64,000 nucleotides of DNA from Phytohabitans aurantiacus (GTDB lineage: Bacteria; Actinomycetota; Actinomycetes; Mycobacteriales; Micromonosporaceae). The notes under the pieces were generated by a model that was not told where the DNA came from, did not search any database, and was given only the letters and a program-made list of their open reading frames with translations. Made by a program: the position numbers and the translations under genes. Positions 41,382-49,737 of the stretch are shown piece after piece; the stretch's first letter is position 1; every line of letters starts with the position of its first letter. Location of the stretch: NCBI RefSeq assembly GCF_027923225.1, contig NZ_BSDI01000041.1, positions 1 through 64,000 of the forward strand. Reading direction: 5' to 3'.

Positions 41382-44300
41382 GCCGCGCGGCCAGGTCGGC
41401 GACGGCTGGACCGTCCTCGTCGCGCAGCAGCGACCGCAGGCCGGTCATGGCCGGCTGACCGTCCAGGCCGAGGGCCACCGCCGCCTGCTTCCAGGCGAGC
41501 TCGTCGCCGGCCGCCGCCGCGAGCAACTGCAACCCGCGCTGGCCGTTCACGTGCCGGTGCAGGCCGCGCTGGAGCGCCGGCCAGCGGGTGACGATCTCGG
41601 CCAGGATGATCAGGCGTCGGGCACGAACCACCATCGCGTCCGGTTCGGCGAGCGGCTCGACCACCTCCATGATCCGTTCGTAGAACTGCCAGACGTTGAT
41701 CAGGCGCTTGGCCTCCCGTACCGATCTGTTGAACTGTCCCGACAGCCGGCGGATCAGCAGGTCACGTACCTCCGGATGCCCCTCGGCGGACCGCCAGGTG
41801 ATCGTGTCGACCGGGGTGCGTGGCCGTGGCGCCTTCCGGGTGGTGGGCCTGGCCCGCGACGGGGCCGCCAGCGCGGCGATCGGCCGCGCGTGTGCTGGCG
41901 GTGCCACCGCAACAGCGGGTGCCCTGACGGCGGGCCTTTCGGCTGCCGGGCCGGGCGCCGTCACCTCGTCGACGAGACGCCGCACGCCATCGTCGGGTAT
42001 CTCCGGCACGAGCACCGGCAACTGGATGAGCTTGCGCAGGAACGCCCAACCCGGTGAGGGATCGTCGCCGTGCAGCGCCGCCGCAGGGTCGGTGTGCTTG
42101 CCGTACGTGGTGTCCAGGTGGCTGGCGACGACCGCCGAGTCGAGTCCGACGACGAAGTGGGCTCGCAGCCCGCCACGCGAGGCCACATTGGACAAGAACA
42201 GGTTGATCGCCTCGAACACCTCGGCGATCGTGCCCGGGCGGCATCGGTCGATGTCGTCCACGAAGACCACGAGTCCATATCCGGCGGCGGCCAGGTCGTC
42301 GACCAGGTCGCCGATGTTGTGCTGGTGCAGGTACAGGGCACCGGTGCGGGCCCTGCGCAGTGGGTCGCTGTCGGCATCCTTCTGCTCGTCGCCGCCGACC
42401 TGCGTGCCCTCGGCGACCGGACCGGTCAACAGGTCGGTCGGCAGGTAGCTGACCGCTTTGCCGAACCATCGCCGCCACACCGTGTGCAAGGCGCCGGCGA
42501 CGACGGTCGCTGCCGCGACGGCGATCGCCCAGACCGGCGCGTCCAGCCGGACGATCGCGAGCAGCAGCGGTACGACCAGCGCCACCATGCCGATACCGAG
42601 GATCGGTGAGCGGGTGCGCTGGCGCAGCGAGCGGCCCAGCGCGTACCGATCGATCCGCCCCAGGTTCCGCACCAGCCAGTAGTGCTCGCGGTCGGGCTCG
42701 GTCGGGTACAGCACGTCGCCCGCCGCCTCGATGATCTCGTTGGCGAGACCGGCCCAGACCTGTTCCCCGGACTGATACGCCCACGGGTTGAACCACGCGG
42801 TCACCATCGCGGTCGGCGCCGGTGGTGGAGCTGGCTCCTGCCGGGCCGGGCGTGCCGCGTACCGCCGGATCGCGCGTAGCACGGCGCGTACCGTCAGATG
42901 CCGCTCCGACGTCGCGATCCGTGCCGTCGGCGTGGGTAGCCGTTCGCGCACCAGGTTCATCAGCGTGCTCTTGCCACATCCCCACGGCCCTTCGACGCTC
43001 ACGACGGTCGGCCCGTCACCGTGGGCCGAATTCAGATCGCCGGGCGGCTGCCGGAGCTGGTCGGCGATCGCGTCGGCGAGCGGCTGCCGGCCGATCACGT
43101 CCCGCCGGGTCGGCGCGTCCGACACGCCCCACATCGAAACCGGGCCGATCTCGATGGTGCGTACCGCGTGCCCGCGCTCCGGGTCCCACAGCCGCACCGA
43201 CCCGTCCTGTCCCGCCGACGCCAGCCGGACGCCGGTATCCGGGTCGTACCAGCTCGTCAGCGCCCAGATGCCAGCGACGTGCCCGCCGAGACGGTCACCG
43301 ATCCGCTCGTGGGCGTCCAGGTTCCACAGACAGATGACGCCGTCGGCACCGCCCGACGCCAACCGGGGGCCGCCGTCGGCCGCCGTCCATATGGCCAGGG
43401 CACTCACCCGTCCCGTGTGACCGGTCAGGGGAGGGCCGAGCGCCGCGCCAGTGTCGGCGTCCCAGACTCGTACCGTCCCGTCGTAGCCACCGGAGACCAG
43501 CAATGTCCGGGTGCCGTCCTGCCAGACCGCCAGGACCCGGACCCAGCCGTCGTGCGCCACCACGGGAGGGCCGACCGGCGTGCCACTCTCCGGATCCCAG
43601 CGCCGGATCGTGCCGTCGACGCCTCCGGACGCCAACCGGCAGCCGTCTGGTCCCTGCCACGACACGACCGACAACACCCAACCGTCGTGCCCCTGTAGCG
43701 GGTCGCCGATCTCGTCGACTCTCCGCGGATCCCAGCGGCGGATCGTCCCGTCGATGCCGGCCGAAGCCAGCGCGATCGAGCCGTCCGGCCGCTGCCAGGC
43801 GCTCAGCCCCGGTACCCAGCCGGCGTGCCCGGTCAGCGGGTCGCCCATCGCGGCGCCGGTCGCGCCGTCCCAGACACGGACGGTTCCGTCGTCGCCGGTC
43901 GACGCGAGCCGCGTACCGGCCGGGTCCATCCACGTCACCATTGCCCAGACCGCGGCCGTATGGCCGGTGAGCGGCTGGCCCACCGCTTGGCCGGTATCCG
44001 CGTTCCAGATCCGGATCATGCCGTCATCGCCGCTGCGCGCGAGCCGGGTGCCGTCGACCTCCCGCCAGTTGGCGAGCGCCCACATGCCGGCGACGTGGCC
44101 GATGAGCGGCTCACCGGTCGGCTGACCGGTCACCAGGTCGTAGGAACGGATCGCCCCGCCGCTGGCGGCCACCGACAGCCGGGGGCGTCCAGCGGCGCCG
44201 ACCCACGTGACGAGCGTCGGCAGCGAGTTGGGACCGGTCAGGTTCGGCAGTACGTCGACCGGCGCGCCGATTGCCGCGTCCCAGACGCGTACCGTCCCGT

Positions 44301-45111
44301 CGGTACTGGCCGAGATCAGCCGGGTGTCACCGCCGGCACCCGTCCATGCGGCGAGTGCCGGTACCCAGTTGTCGTGTCCTCGTAGCGGCGGCACCATCTC
44401 ACGCCCGGTATCCGGCTGCCAGATCCGGATCGTGCCGTCGTATCCGCCGGACGCCAACCGCGGCGCACCGTCGGGCATCGCCCACCTGGCGAGTGTCCAC
44501 ACACCACCGCTGTGGTTCATCTGCCGGGCGCCGGCACCGCAACGGCTCTCCGGATCCCATACGGTGATCGCACCTTCGCCGTCCGCCACCGCCAGCCGGA
44601 CACCATCCACAGTGGACCACGCCGAGAGTGCCGCCAGCCGTTTCTGGCCGGTCAGCAGGGGTGGTTCGAGCTGTTCGCCGTTGAGCGGATCCCACAGGCG
44701 TACCGTGCCGTCAGCACCCGCCGACGCGAGCCGTGGCGCGCCATCCGCCCCCACCCAGAACGTCACCGCCTGCACCCAGCCGTCATGTCCGGCGAGTTGG
44801 GCGCTGCTCGGTGCCTCCGCATCGAGGTCCCAGACGCAGATCGTGCCGTCTTCGCTCGTGGATGCCAACAGCCGCCCGTGCGAACCGGTCCACGCCGCCA
44901 GGCTCAGCACGGTCGCGCTGTGGCCGACGAGCGGCGACCCGATCGTGACACCGGCCTCGGGATCCCAGACCTGGATGGTGCCGTCGGTACCCGAGGAGGC
45001 CAGCCGTGGCGCGCCGCTCGCCGCCGTCCACGCGGCCAGAGCGCCCACGCCGCCGGCCGTTGGTGCGAGCCACGGTAGGGATGCGGTCGTGATGTCTGCG
45101 GCTTCGACCAT
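41374..45111 (-). CDS. WD40 double-propeller fused to a KAP-family P-loop NTPase
   Basis: The protein has 1245 residues. Residues 20-660 or so hold 14 WD40 units of 44-46 residues (pattern LASGG-DGTIR-WDP...GHDGW), which is two seven-bladed propellers. From about 665 a KAP NTPase follows: Walker A GPWGCGKST (near 710), the KAP motif AWFNPWAYQSGEQVW, two membrane spans inserted in the domain (about 837-858 and 862-885) and Walker B VVFVDDIDRC (near 950). KAP NTPases are membrane-tethered, include phage-exclusion protein PifA and several immunity-like proteins; propellers usually sense partners. A sensor/defence or signalling role is an inference. ATG start. A terminator separates it from the methyltransferase genes upstream. 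Confidence 0.88.
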   Translation of the reverse strand: MVEAADITTASLPWLAPTAGGVGALAAWTAASGAPRLASSGTDGTIQVWDPEAGVTIGSPLVGHSATVLSLAAWTGSHGRLLASTSEDGTICVWDLDAEAPSSAQLAGHDGWVQAVTFWVGADGAPRLASAGADGTVRLWDPLNGEQLEPPLLTGQKRLAALSAWSTVDGVRLAVADGEGAITVWDPESRCGAGARQMNHSGGVWTLARWAMPDGAPRLASGGYDGTIRIWQPDTGREMVPPLRGHDNWVPALAAWTGAGGDTRLISASTDGTVRVWDAAIGAPVDVLPNLTGPNSLPTLVTWVGAAGRPRLSVAASGGAIRSYDLVTGQPTGEPLIGHVAGMWALANWREVDGTRLARSGDDGMIRIWNADTGQAVGQPLTGHTAAVWAMVTWMDPAGTRLASTGDDGTVRVWDGATGAAMGDPLTGHAGWVPGLSAWQRPDGSIALASAGIDGTIRRWDPRRVDEIGDPLQGHDGWVLSVVSWQGPDGCRLASGGVDGTIRRWDPESGTPVGPPVVAHDGWVRVLAVWQDGTRTLLVSGGYDGTVRVWDADTGAALGPPLTGHTGRVSALAIWTAADGGPRLASGGADGVICLWNLDAHERIGDRLGGHVAGIWALTSWYDPDTGVRLASAGQDGSVRLWDPERGHAVRTIEIGPVSMWGVSDAPTRRDVIGRQPLADAIADQLRQPPGDLNSAHGDGPTVVSVEGPWGCGKSTLMNLVRERLPTPTARIATSERHLTVRAVLRAIRRYAARPARQEPAPPPAPTAMVTAWFNPWAYQSGEQVWAGLANEIIEAAGDVLYPTEPDREHYWLVRNLGRIDRYALGRSLRQRTRSPILGIGMVALVVPLLLAIVRLDAPVWAIAVAAATVVAGALHTVWRRWFGKAVSYLPTDLLTGPVAEGTQVGGDEQKDADSDPLRRARTGALYLHQHNIGDLVDDLAAAGYGLVVFVDDIDRCRPGTIAEVFEAINLFLSNVASRGGLRAHFVVGLDSAVVASHLDTTYGKHTDPAAALHGDDPSPGWAFLRKLIQLPVLVPEIPDDGVRRLVDEVTAPGPAAERPAVRAPAVAVAPPAHARPIAALAAPSRARPTTRKAPRPRTPVDTITWRSAEGHPEVRDLLIRRLSGQFNRSVREAKRLINVWQFYERIMEVVEPLAEPDAMVVRARRLIILAEIVTRWPALQRGLHRHVNGQRGLQLLAAAAGDELAWKQAAVALGLDGQPAMTGLRSLLRDEDGPAVADLAARLM

Positions 45112-45161
45112 AGGAAGCTTCCGTTCGATCCGGGGCTTCCAGTGTCAATGATCAAAATAAA

Positions 45162-45191
45162 TGTCGGAGTGCCGCTAGCAGCACTCCGACA
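45162..45191 (-). terminator. Rho-independent terminator after the methyltransferase pair
   Basis: TGTCGGAGTGC and GCACTCCGACA form an 11-bp stem. On the minus strand it is followed by TTTATTTTGATC, a proper U-rich tract, which is unusual for this genome. It ends the transcript of 45219-46957 and separates it from the WD40-KAP gene. Confidence 0.8.
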
Positions 45192-45218
45192 ATTGTGGTG
45201 CTCGAACGGGTGACCGCG

Positions 45219-46091
45219 TCATGCGCCTGCCGGCAAAACCCCAATCTTGCACGTCAGGGGCGAATCGCCGGCCAGGTAATTTAGCGAGATTTCGTATTCC
45301 TGGCCGGCGTGAATCTGCACCGGACCCGTCGTCAGGAAAATGATCTGCGGGTTGAGCAGGAACTCTGTCGGCTTGTCGGCCCAGATACCCGCCGCGAATT
45401 CGATGTCGTAGGTGATCTTTACGGCGTTGGCCATGCCTTCGCCGGTGCCCATCACCCGTATCCGGGCATCGACCATGGGGTCGGAGGGGTCGAGGAAGTC
45501 GGTGTCCAGGTACGGCGCGGCGCGGCTCAGTGAGTGGTCGCCCGCCAACTCGGTGAAGCGCGAGTCGAAGTTGAGGCGCAGCCCGTACAGCTCCTCCTGG
45601 GCGTCGATCAGCTCGACGTAATTCTTCATGAGGCTCGGCACGACGGCGCCGCCGGGCTTCAGGAACTTGCGCAGGTGCCCGACGATCTGCAGCTGCGGCT
45701 CAAAGAAGAAGCCGGCGCTGATCACCTCGCTGATGAGAACGTCGACCTTCTCCGGCAGCTCGTACGTGGCCGCGTTGCCGCAGCGCGCGATGATCTTGTG
45801 TTCGAGGCCGTTGCGTCGCGCGTTTTCCTCGATGACCCGGATGAACTCGGGGTTCAGCTCAAGGCAGTAGACCCGAGCCGCGCCGGCCTGAGCCGCGAAC
45901 ATCCCAAGCAGCCCAGAACCGCTTCCGGCGTCGACGACGACATCACCAGGCTTGACGGTCTGGAAGATGGCGTTCCGCAGGTACTCGACCCGCTGCGGGT
46001 CGAAAAGGCACGCCTGGATGTCGTATGTCGTGAACGCCTTGTCAGTGACGTCGTTGCTGGCTGCCGCGCCAGAATCGCTGGAGGAAACCAC
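45219..46091 (-). CDS. PRMT-like SAM-dependent methyltransferase
   Basis: The protein has 290 residues. Motif I is VDAGSGSG (53-60) with the SAM-ribose Glu at E78 (VYCLELN). S121-E122 to E131 (SEVISAGFFFEP) copies the double-Glu loop of protein arginine methyltransferases: the two Glu are nine residues apart as in PRMT1. A beta-sandwich-like C-terminal half (from about 145) also fits the PRMT fold. The THW loop of true PRMTs is not seen. The substrate could be a guanidino group on a protein or small molecule (inference). GTG start two bases after the preceding gene's stop. Confidence 0.75.
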   Translation of the reverse strand: MVSSSDSGAAASNDVTDKAFTTYDIQACLFDPQRVEYLRNAIFQTVKPGDVVVDAGSGSGLLGMFAAQAGAARVYCLELNPEFIRVIEENARRNGLEHKIIARCGNAATYELPEKVDVLISEVISAGFFFEPQLQIVGHLRKFLKPGGAVVPSLMKNYVELIDAQEELYGLRLNFDSRFTELAGDHSLSRAAPYLDTDFLDPSDPMVDARIRVMGTGEGMANAVKITYDIEFAAGIWADKPTEFLLNPQIIFLTTGPVQIHAGQEYEISLNYLAGDSPLTCKIGVLPAGA

Positions 46092-46093
46092 CG

Positions 46094-46957
46094 CTACCTG
46101 CTTCTGTGTCGAAGGGCGCGCACCAGCCGGGTGCCAACCCCTGATAATACCAGGAATCGTCTAGACGGATGCGCTCGTGTAATGCCGGTAACCAAGATCA
46201 TGCCGTCGTATCCGTCGCGTAATTGCTGCTGAGGGGCGATGTGATGGATCTTGGACGCACTCGTGAGCTCGCGCAGGACCGGCCGTAGATCACGCTCGGT
46301 GATGGCAACTGCTGGAAACTGTTGATCGCCCACGGAGTAACCCCGAGAATTCTCCATGAACGCCGCGACGAACGGTGCACCGGGTTTCAACGAACGGAGG
46401 AACCGCCTGGTCGCGGACTCGAACTCAGCGCGACGACCGGTGATCGACTCGGCCACGAAGAACATCGTTCCCATGTCCCACTGGGCCTCGGGCAGGTGGA
46501 AGACGCTCGCCTTCTCTACCTTGACCGCGGCCGAGAGCGCCTCATCGGGGCGAGCCAACCGGCGATACATGTCAGCGGCGGCGACCAGTACGCCCCAGAA
46601 TGGTTCCCACGATCGCCGGTAAGGCCTGGTCTCCCGTTCCAGCCAGGCGACATTGGTCGCCGAATGCTCCCAAAGGGTGATCGTGCTGGCCAGGGGAAGC
46701 ATCGCCAGCGCCGGATACAGGTTGGTGCCGGAGCCGACATCGATGCCGTGCCACTGCCTCCCAGATCTCTCCCGAAGCGCCCGCTGGGCGGCGAAGAACC
46801 GGCCGACGTGCTTGATGATCGTCTGATCGGGGGGACGCAACTCACCGTAGTTGTGTTGCAGGTAGCGGTCGGGATCGAACAGCTCCCAGGGGCAGTCGGC
46901 ATTGGCCGGAGGCGCCGCAAGACGCACGGGCCGTGCTTGTGAATCCGTGAGCGACAT
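46094..46957 (-). CDS. SAM-dependent methyltransferase, SCO2525/NNMT-like
   Basis: The protein has 287 residues. It starts WELFDPDRYLQHNYGELRPP (residues 24-43), a pattern I associate with the SCO2525-type methyltransferases related to the NNMT/PNMT group. Motif I is GIDVGSGTNLYPAL (71-84), and post-motif acidic residues follow. Substrate unknown; the family usually methylates small amines. ATG at 46957 chosen because the family match begins there; a TTG-started frame to 47188 has no such support. Forms a two-gene operon with the PRMT-like gene. Confidence 0.72.
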   Translation of the reverse strand: MSLTDSQARPVRLAAPPANADCPWELFDPDRYLQHNYGELRPPDQTIIKHVGRFFAAQRALRERSGRQWHGIDVGSGTNLYPALAMLPLASTITLWEHSATNVAWLERETRPYRRSWEPFWGVLVAAADMYRRLARPDEALSAAVKVEKASVFHLPEAQWDMGTMFFVAESITGRRAEFESATRRFLRSLKPGAPFVAAFMENSRGYSVGDQQFPAVAITERDLRPVLRELTSASKIHHIAPQQQLRDGYDGMILVTGITRAHPSRRFLVLSGVGTRLVRALRHRSR

Positions 46958-47229
46958 CCACGTACCCCTCAGCGCTGCGACCAAGTGAACCAAGGCGGCC
47001 GGCAGAACACTCCGCCGGCCGCGACCCGGCGCGGCACGTAGGGGCCGCCCAAGGTCGGGCACGGCAACGCTGTGTCGGATTCGCACGATAGCACTCCTCG
47101 GCATTACCGACTGTTTCGTATCCGACCTTGATACCCAAAAGGCGCCCGGCTCAACCTCCATCAATGGCAATGGCGCCCGGATGGCCAACCATCCGGGCGC
47201 CGTTCGGCCTATGTGAAGGGTTCAATCTT
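46958..47229. other. Intergenic region upstream of the methyltransferase operon
   Basis: No gene is seen in this 272-base stretch; the frame running through it from 47188 is low in family support. It must hold the promoter of the methyltransferase pair. A perfect 13-bp hairpin at 47172-47201 ends the acidic protein gene. Confidence 0.5.
47172..47201 (-). terminator. Hairpin terminator after the acidic repeat protein gene
   Basis: GGCGCCCGGATGG and CCATCCGGGCGCC form a perfect 13-bp stem with loop CCAA, 29 bases after the stop of the gene at 47230 (minus strand). There is no U-tract, as for many actinomycete terminators. Confidence 0.6.
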
Positions 47230-48972
47230 CTAAAGAGCGAGCACGCGGTCCAGGAAGTCCCGGTACCGCCGCATCGCCACCCGCATCGCCTCCGTGTCGG
47301 GGGCGTCCGATTGCCGTCGCGGGTCGAGGTCGACCTGCTCGGCCAGGAGGCGCTCGGCGAGCGTGTGCACCGCGCTGGATACGAGCGCCTGTGCCTGCGC
47401 CACAGCCGCCTCGGGATCGTCGACGAAGAGCGACTTCACCTGGTGCCAGTCGTCCCGATACCGCTCCGCGTCGTCCTCGCCCCACACCGCGATCGGCGTC
47501 TCCGCCACGTCGCCCGGCCGCATCGGGCTGGCGGCCGCGACCAGCGCCGGTTCCTTAGCCGCCTCGCCGTCCGTCGGGGGAGTGGGGGGTGGCGTGCCCC
47601 AGTCGTGCTCGTCCTCGTCGTTGGGCCCGTCACCCTCTTCTTCATCGGGGCCGTGCCGTTCACCCTCGCCGTCCGTCGCCGGCTCGCCGTCCGCGGTCGT
47701 CTCATCGAGTACTGGCGGAGCGGTCAACAATTCACTGAGGTCGGCGGTATCGTCGGCGGCTTCCACGCCCTCGTCCCCAGCGTCACCCTCGGCCACCGGC
47801 TCGTCGACGCTGTCTTCCTCGTCCGCGCCTTCGTCTTCGTCGTCCGCTTCCGCGAGCGCTTCGGCGTCTTCGGCCTCGTCGCCGTCCTCAGTGTCTTCGT
47901 CGTCTTCGCCGTCGTCCGCGAGCGCTTCCGCCTCGTCCGTGTCCTCGTCTTCGCCTGTCTCCGCAAGCGCTTCGGCGTCGTCCGTGCCCTCGCCCGCTTC
48001 GTCGGCGTCGGGCGTTGCGAGCGCCTCAGCCTCGTCCGGTTCGTCGTCCTCGTCCTCGTCGTCGTCTTCTGACTCGGCGAGCGCGTCGGTGTCGGCCGTG
48101 GCCTCGTCTACATCAGCCTCCGCGAGAGCGTCCGCCTCCTCAGCGCTGTCGGACTCGTCGTCTTCCGTCTCGGCGAGCGCGTCGGCGGTGTCGGTCTCGT
48201 CCGCGTCGTCTTCGGTCTCGGCGAGCGCGTCGGCGGCGTTGGCTTCTTCGTCTTCCGTCTCCGCGAGCGCGTCTGCGGCGTCGGACTCGTCGGCGTCGGA
48301 CTCGGCGGTGTCCGTGCCGGCGAGCGCTTCGGCGGTGTCGGTTTCGTCGTCCGTGTCGGTGAGTGCGTCTGTGTCGGCGAGTGCGTCCGCGTCGCCGTCG
48401 AGGTCGTCCGCGTCGGTGGTGTCCGCGACCGCCGCGAGCGTGTCGTCGATCTCCGCGAGAGTCTCGTCGGCCTCGTCCGTGGTCGCTGGCTCCGCGAGGG
48501 CGTCCGTCTCGTCGAGGCCCGCGTCGTCGGAGGGGGCAAGGGCGTCCGCCTCGTCGAGGTCCGTCTCGGCAGCGGTGGTCGCGGCGGCCTCGAAGTCAGC
48601 GGAGGCCGGGGACGCTTCGTCGACGTCATCAAGGGCCGGGGACGCCAGGTCTGCGGGGGCGGTAGATGGGGCGAGTGTGTCGGTGGGGTCCGGGGCGCCG
48701 GCCGGGGCGTATGGGGTGGCGAGCGCGGCCGTTGGCGGCTCGGTGGGCGTGGCGGATTCGATCAGTTGGGTGGCGATGGGCGGCAATGGGCTCGGCGGCT
48801 CGTCTTCGAGGCGGGGACGGATGACCGGCATCTCGGTCGTCGGCTCGTTGAGCACGGGTGCGTCCGTGGGTGGGCGCGGGCCGGGAAGTGGGATGGCGCC
48901 TGGCGCGGGGATGGCGATGGTGGGTTCTGCCTGGCCATTCTGGTCAGGTGTCGAGGTCGGGCTGGGCTGCAT
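47230..48972 (-). CDS. Acidic repeat protein with a conserved C-terminal helical domain
   Basis: The protein has 580 residues. Residues 1-110 are Pro/Thr-rich. Residues about 115-430 are a disordered acidic region of degenerate repeats around DADALAETEDD, with almost no basic residues. The last 85 or so residues (AERYRDDWHQVKSLFVDDPE to YRDFLDRVLAL) form a helical domain that I know from many actinobacterial hypothetical proteins. There is no signal peptide. Function unknown; polyanionic proteins can mimic nucleic acid or buffer cations. ATG with GGAGGA upstream. Confidence 0.8.
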   Translation of the reverse strand: MQPSPTSTPDQNGQAEPTIAIPAPGAIPLPGPRPPTDAPVLNEPTTEMPVIRPRLEDEPPSPLPPIATQLIESATPTEPPTAALATPYAPAGAPDPTDTLAPSTAPADLASPALDDVDEASPASADFEAAATTAAETDLDEADALAPSDDAGLDETDALAEPATTDEADETLAEIDDTLAAVADTTDADDLDGDADALADTDALTDTDDETDTAEALAGTDTAESDADESDAADALAETEDEEANAADALAETEDDADETDTADALAETEDDESDSAEEADALAEADVDEATADTDALAESEDDDEDEDDEPDEAEALATPDADEAGEGTDDAEALAETGEDEDTDEAEALADDGEDDEDTEDGDEAEDAEALAEADDEDEGADEEDSVDEPVAEGDAGDEGVEAADDTADLSELLTAPPVLDETTADGEPATDGEGERHGPDEEEGDGPNDEDEHDWGTPPPTPPTDGEAAKEPALVAAASPMRPGDVAETPIAVWGEDDAERYRDDWHQVKSLFVDDPEAAVAQAQALVSSAVHTLAERLLAEQVDLDPRRQSDAPDTEAMRVAMRRYRDFLDRVLAL

Positions 48973-49320
48973 GCTGTGTGTCCTCCGTCCGCTCGGCTGA
49001 GCGCGACCGGCGGGCGGGTGCCGGTGCGCCCCGGTGCGCCCGTACAGGGTTCTTCGGCGTCGCTGACCCGACGAAGGCTGGATCGGTGACCCCGGGCCTG
49101 TGTCGAAGTGGATGACCGGAATGCGGCGGACTCAGACGACGACCGGCAGCGCCGGATCGCCGCCTGGGCCTCGCCTCGCTCCGGCCCCCACTTGGACACA
49201 GGCCCGTGGGCCCGATGACCAGAGAAGGGGGAGCGCGCCCCGCCGGAGACGACCCGTGGCGGCGCACCAGTCAACCTACCGCCGGAACACAAATCGCACA
49301 GCCCCTGAAACCGCGGTCGG
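48973..49320. other. Intergenic region between the acidic protein gene and hisI
   Basis: A 348-base divergent promoter region. I see no gene. It includes the inverted repeat at 49093-49206 and, at its left end, short C/G repeats (GGTGCGCCCC, GGTGCGCCCG). Confidence 0.5.
49093..49206. repeat. 19-bp inverted repeat upstream of hisI
   Basis: CGGGCCTGTGTCGAAGTGG (49093-49111) pairs with CCACTTGGACACAGGCCCG (49188-49206), 18 of 19 positions, with 76 bases between. It lies about 115 bases before hisI-trpE. It could be a leader structure or the remains of a mobile element; nothing in between looks coding. Confidence 0.6.
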
Positions 49321-49737
49321 ATGCGTACGGAACAATCGGGCACTGTGCCAGTACCTGATCCGCCGACCGGCCGCGTACGGTCGTCCGCCCTGGACCCGGA
49401 GATCGCCAGCCGGCTCTGCCGCAACGACGACGGTCTCGTCGCCGCGATCGTGCGCGAGCACACCACCGGCGAGGTGTTGATGATGGCGTGGATGGACGAC
49501 GAAGCGCTGCACCGCACGCTCACGACCGGCCGTGCGACGTACTGGTCGCGCAGCCGCCAGGAGTACTGGGTGAAGGGCGCGACGTCGGGGCACCACCAGT
49601 ACGTCAGGTCGGTGGCGATCGACTGTGACGGCGACACCGTCCTGGTGAGCGTCGAGCAGGTGGGCGCGGCGTGCCACACGGGCGCGCGCACGTGCTTCTT
49701 CACCGAGTTGCCCGCGAAGCAGGGGAGTCCCGCATGA
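49321..49737 (+). CDS. hisI: Phosphoribosyl-AMP cyclohydrolase
   Basis: The enzyme opens the purine ring of phosphoribosyl-AMP, the third step of histidine synthesis. It has 138 residues, the monofunctional form (hisE is separate and not in the window). Visible are MMAWMDDEAL, YWSRSRQEYWVKGATSGH, DCDGDTVL and the zinc cysteines in ACHTGARTCF. It lies with trpE rather than the main his cluster, the usual actinobacterial arrangement. ATG at 49321; GTG at 49345 is an alternative. Overlaps trpE by four bases. Confidence 0.95.
   Translation: MRTEQSGTVPVPDPPTGRVRSSALDPEIASRLCRNDDGLVAAIVREHTTGEVLMMAWMDDEALHRTLTTGRATYWSRSRQEYWVKGATSGHHQYVRSVAIDCDGDTVLVSVEQVGAACHTGARTCFFTELPAKQGSPA

Noticed and set aside
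35499..46957. Prophage or integrative element boundaries around the accessory block
   Set aside because: No integrase, tRNA gene, attachment-site repeat or phage structural gene is visible, and base composition does not change noticeably.
47294..49000. 568-residue Ser/Ala-rich plus-strand frame
   Set aside because: Antisense shadow of the acidic repeat protein; the minus strand has the ribosome site and conserved C-terminal domain.
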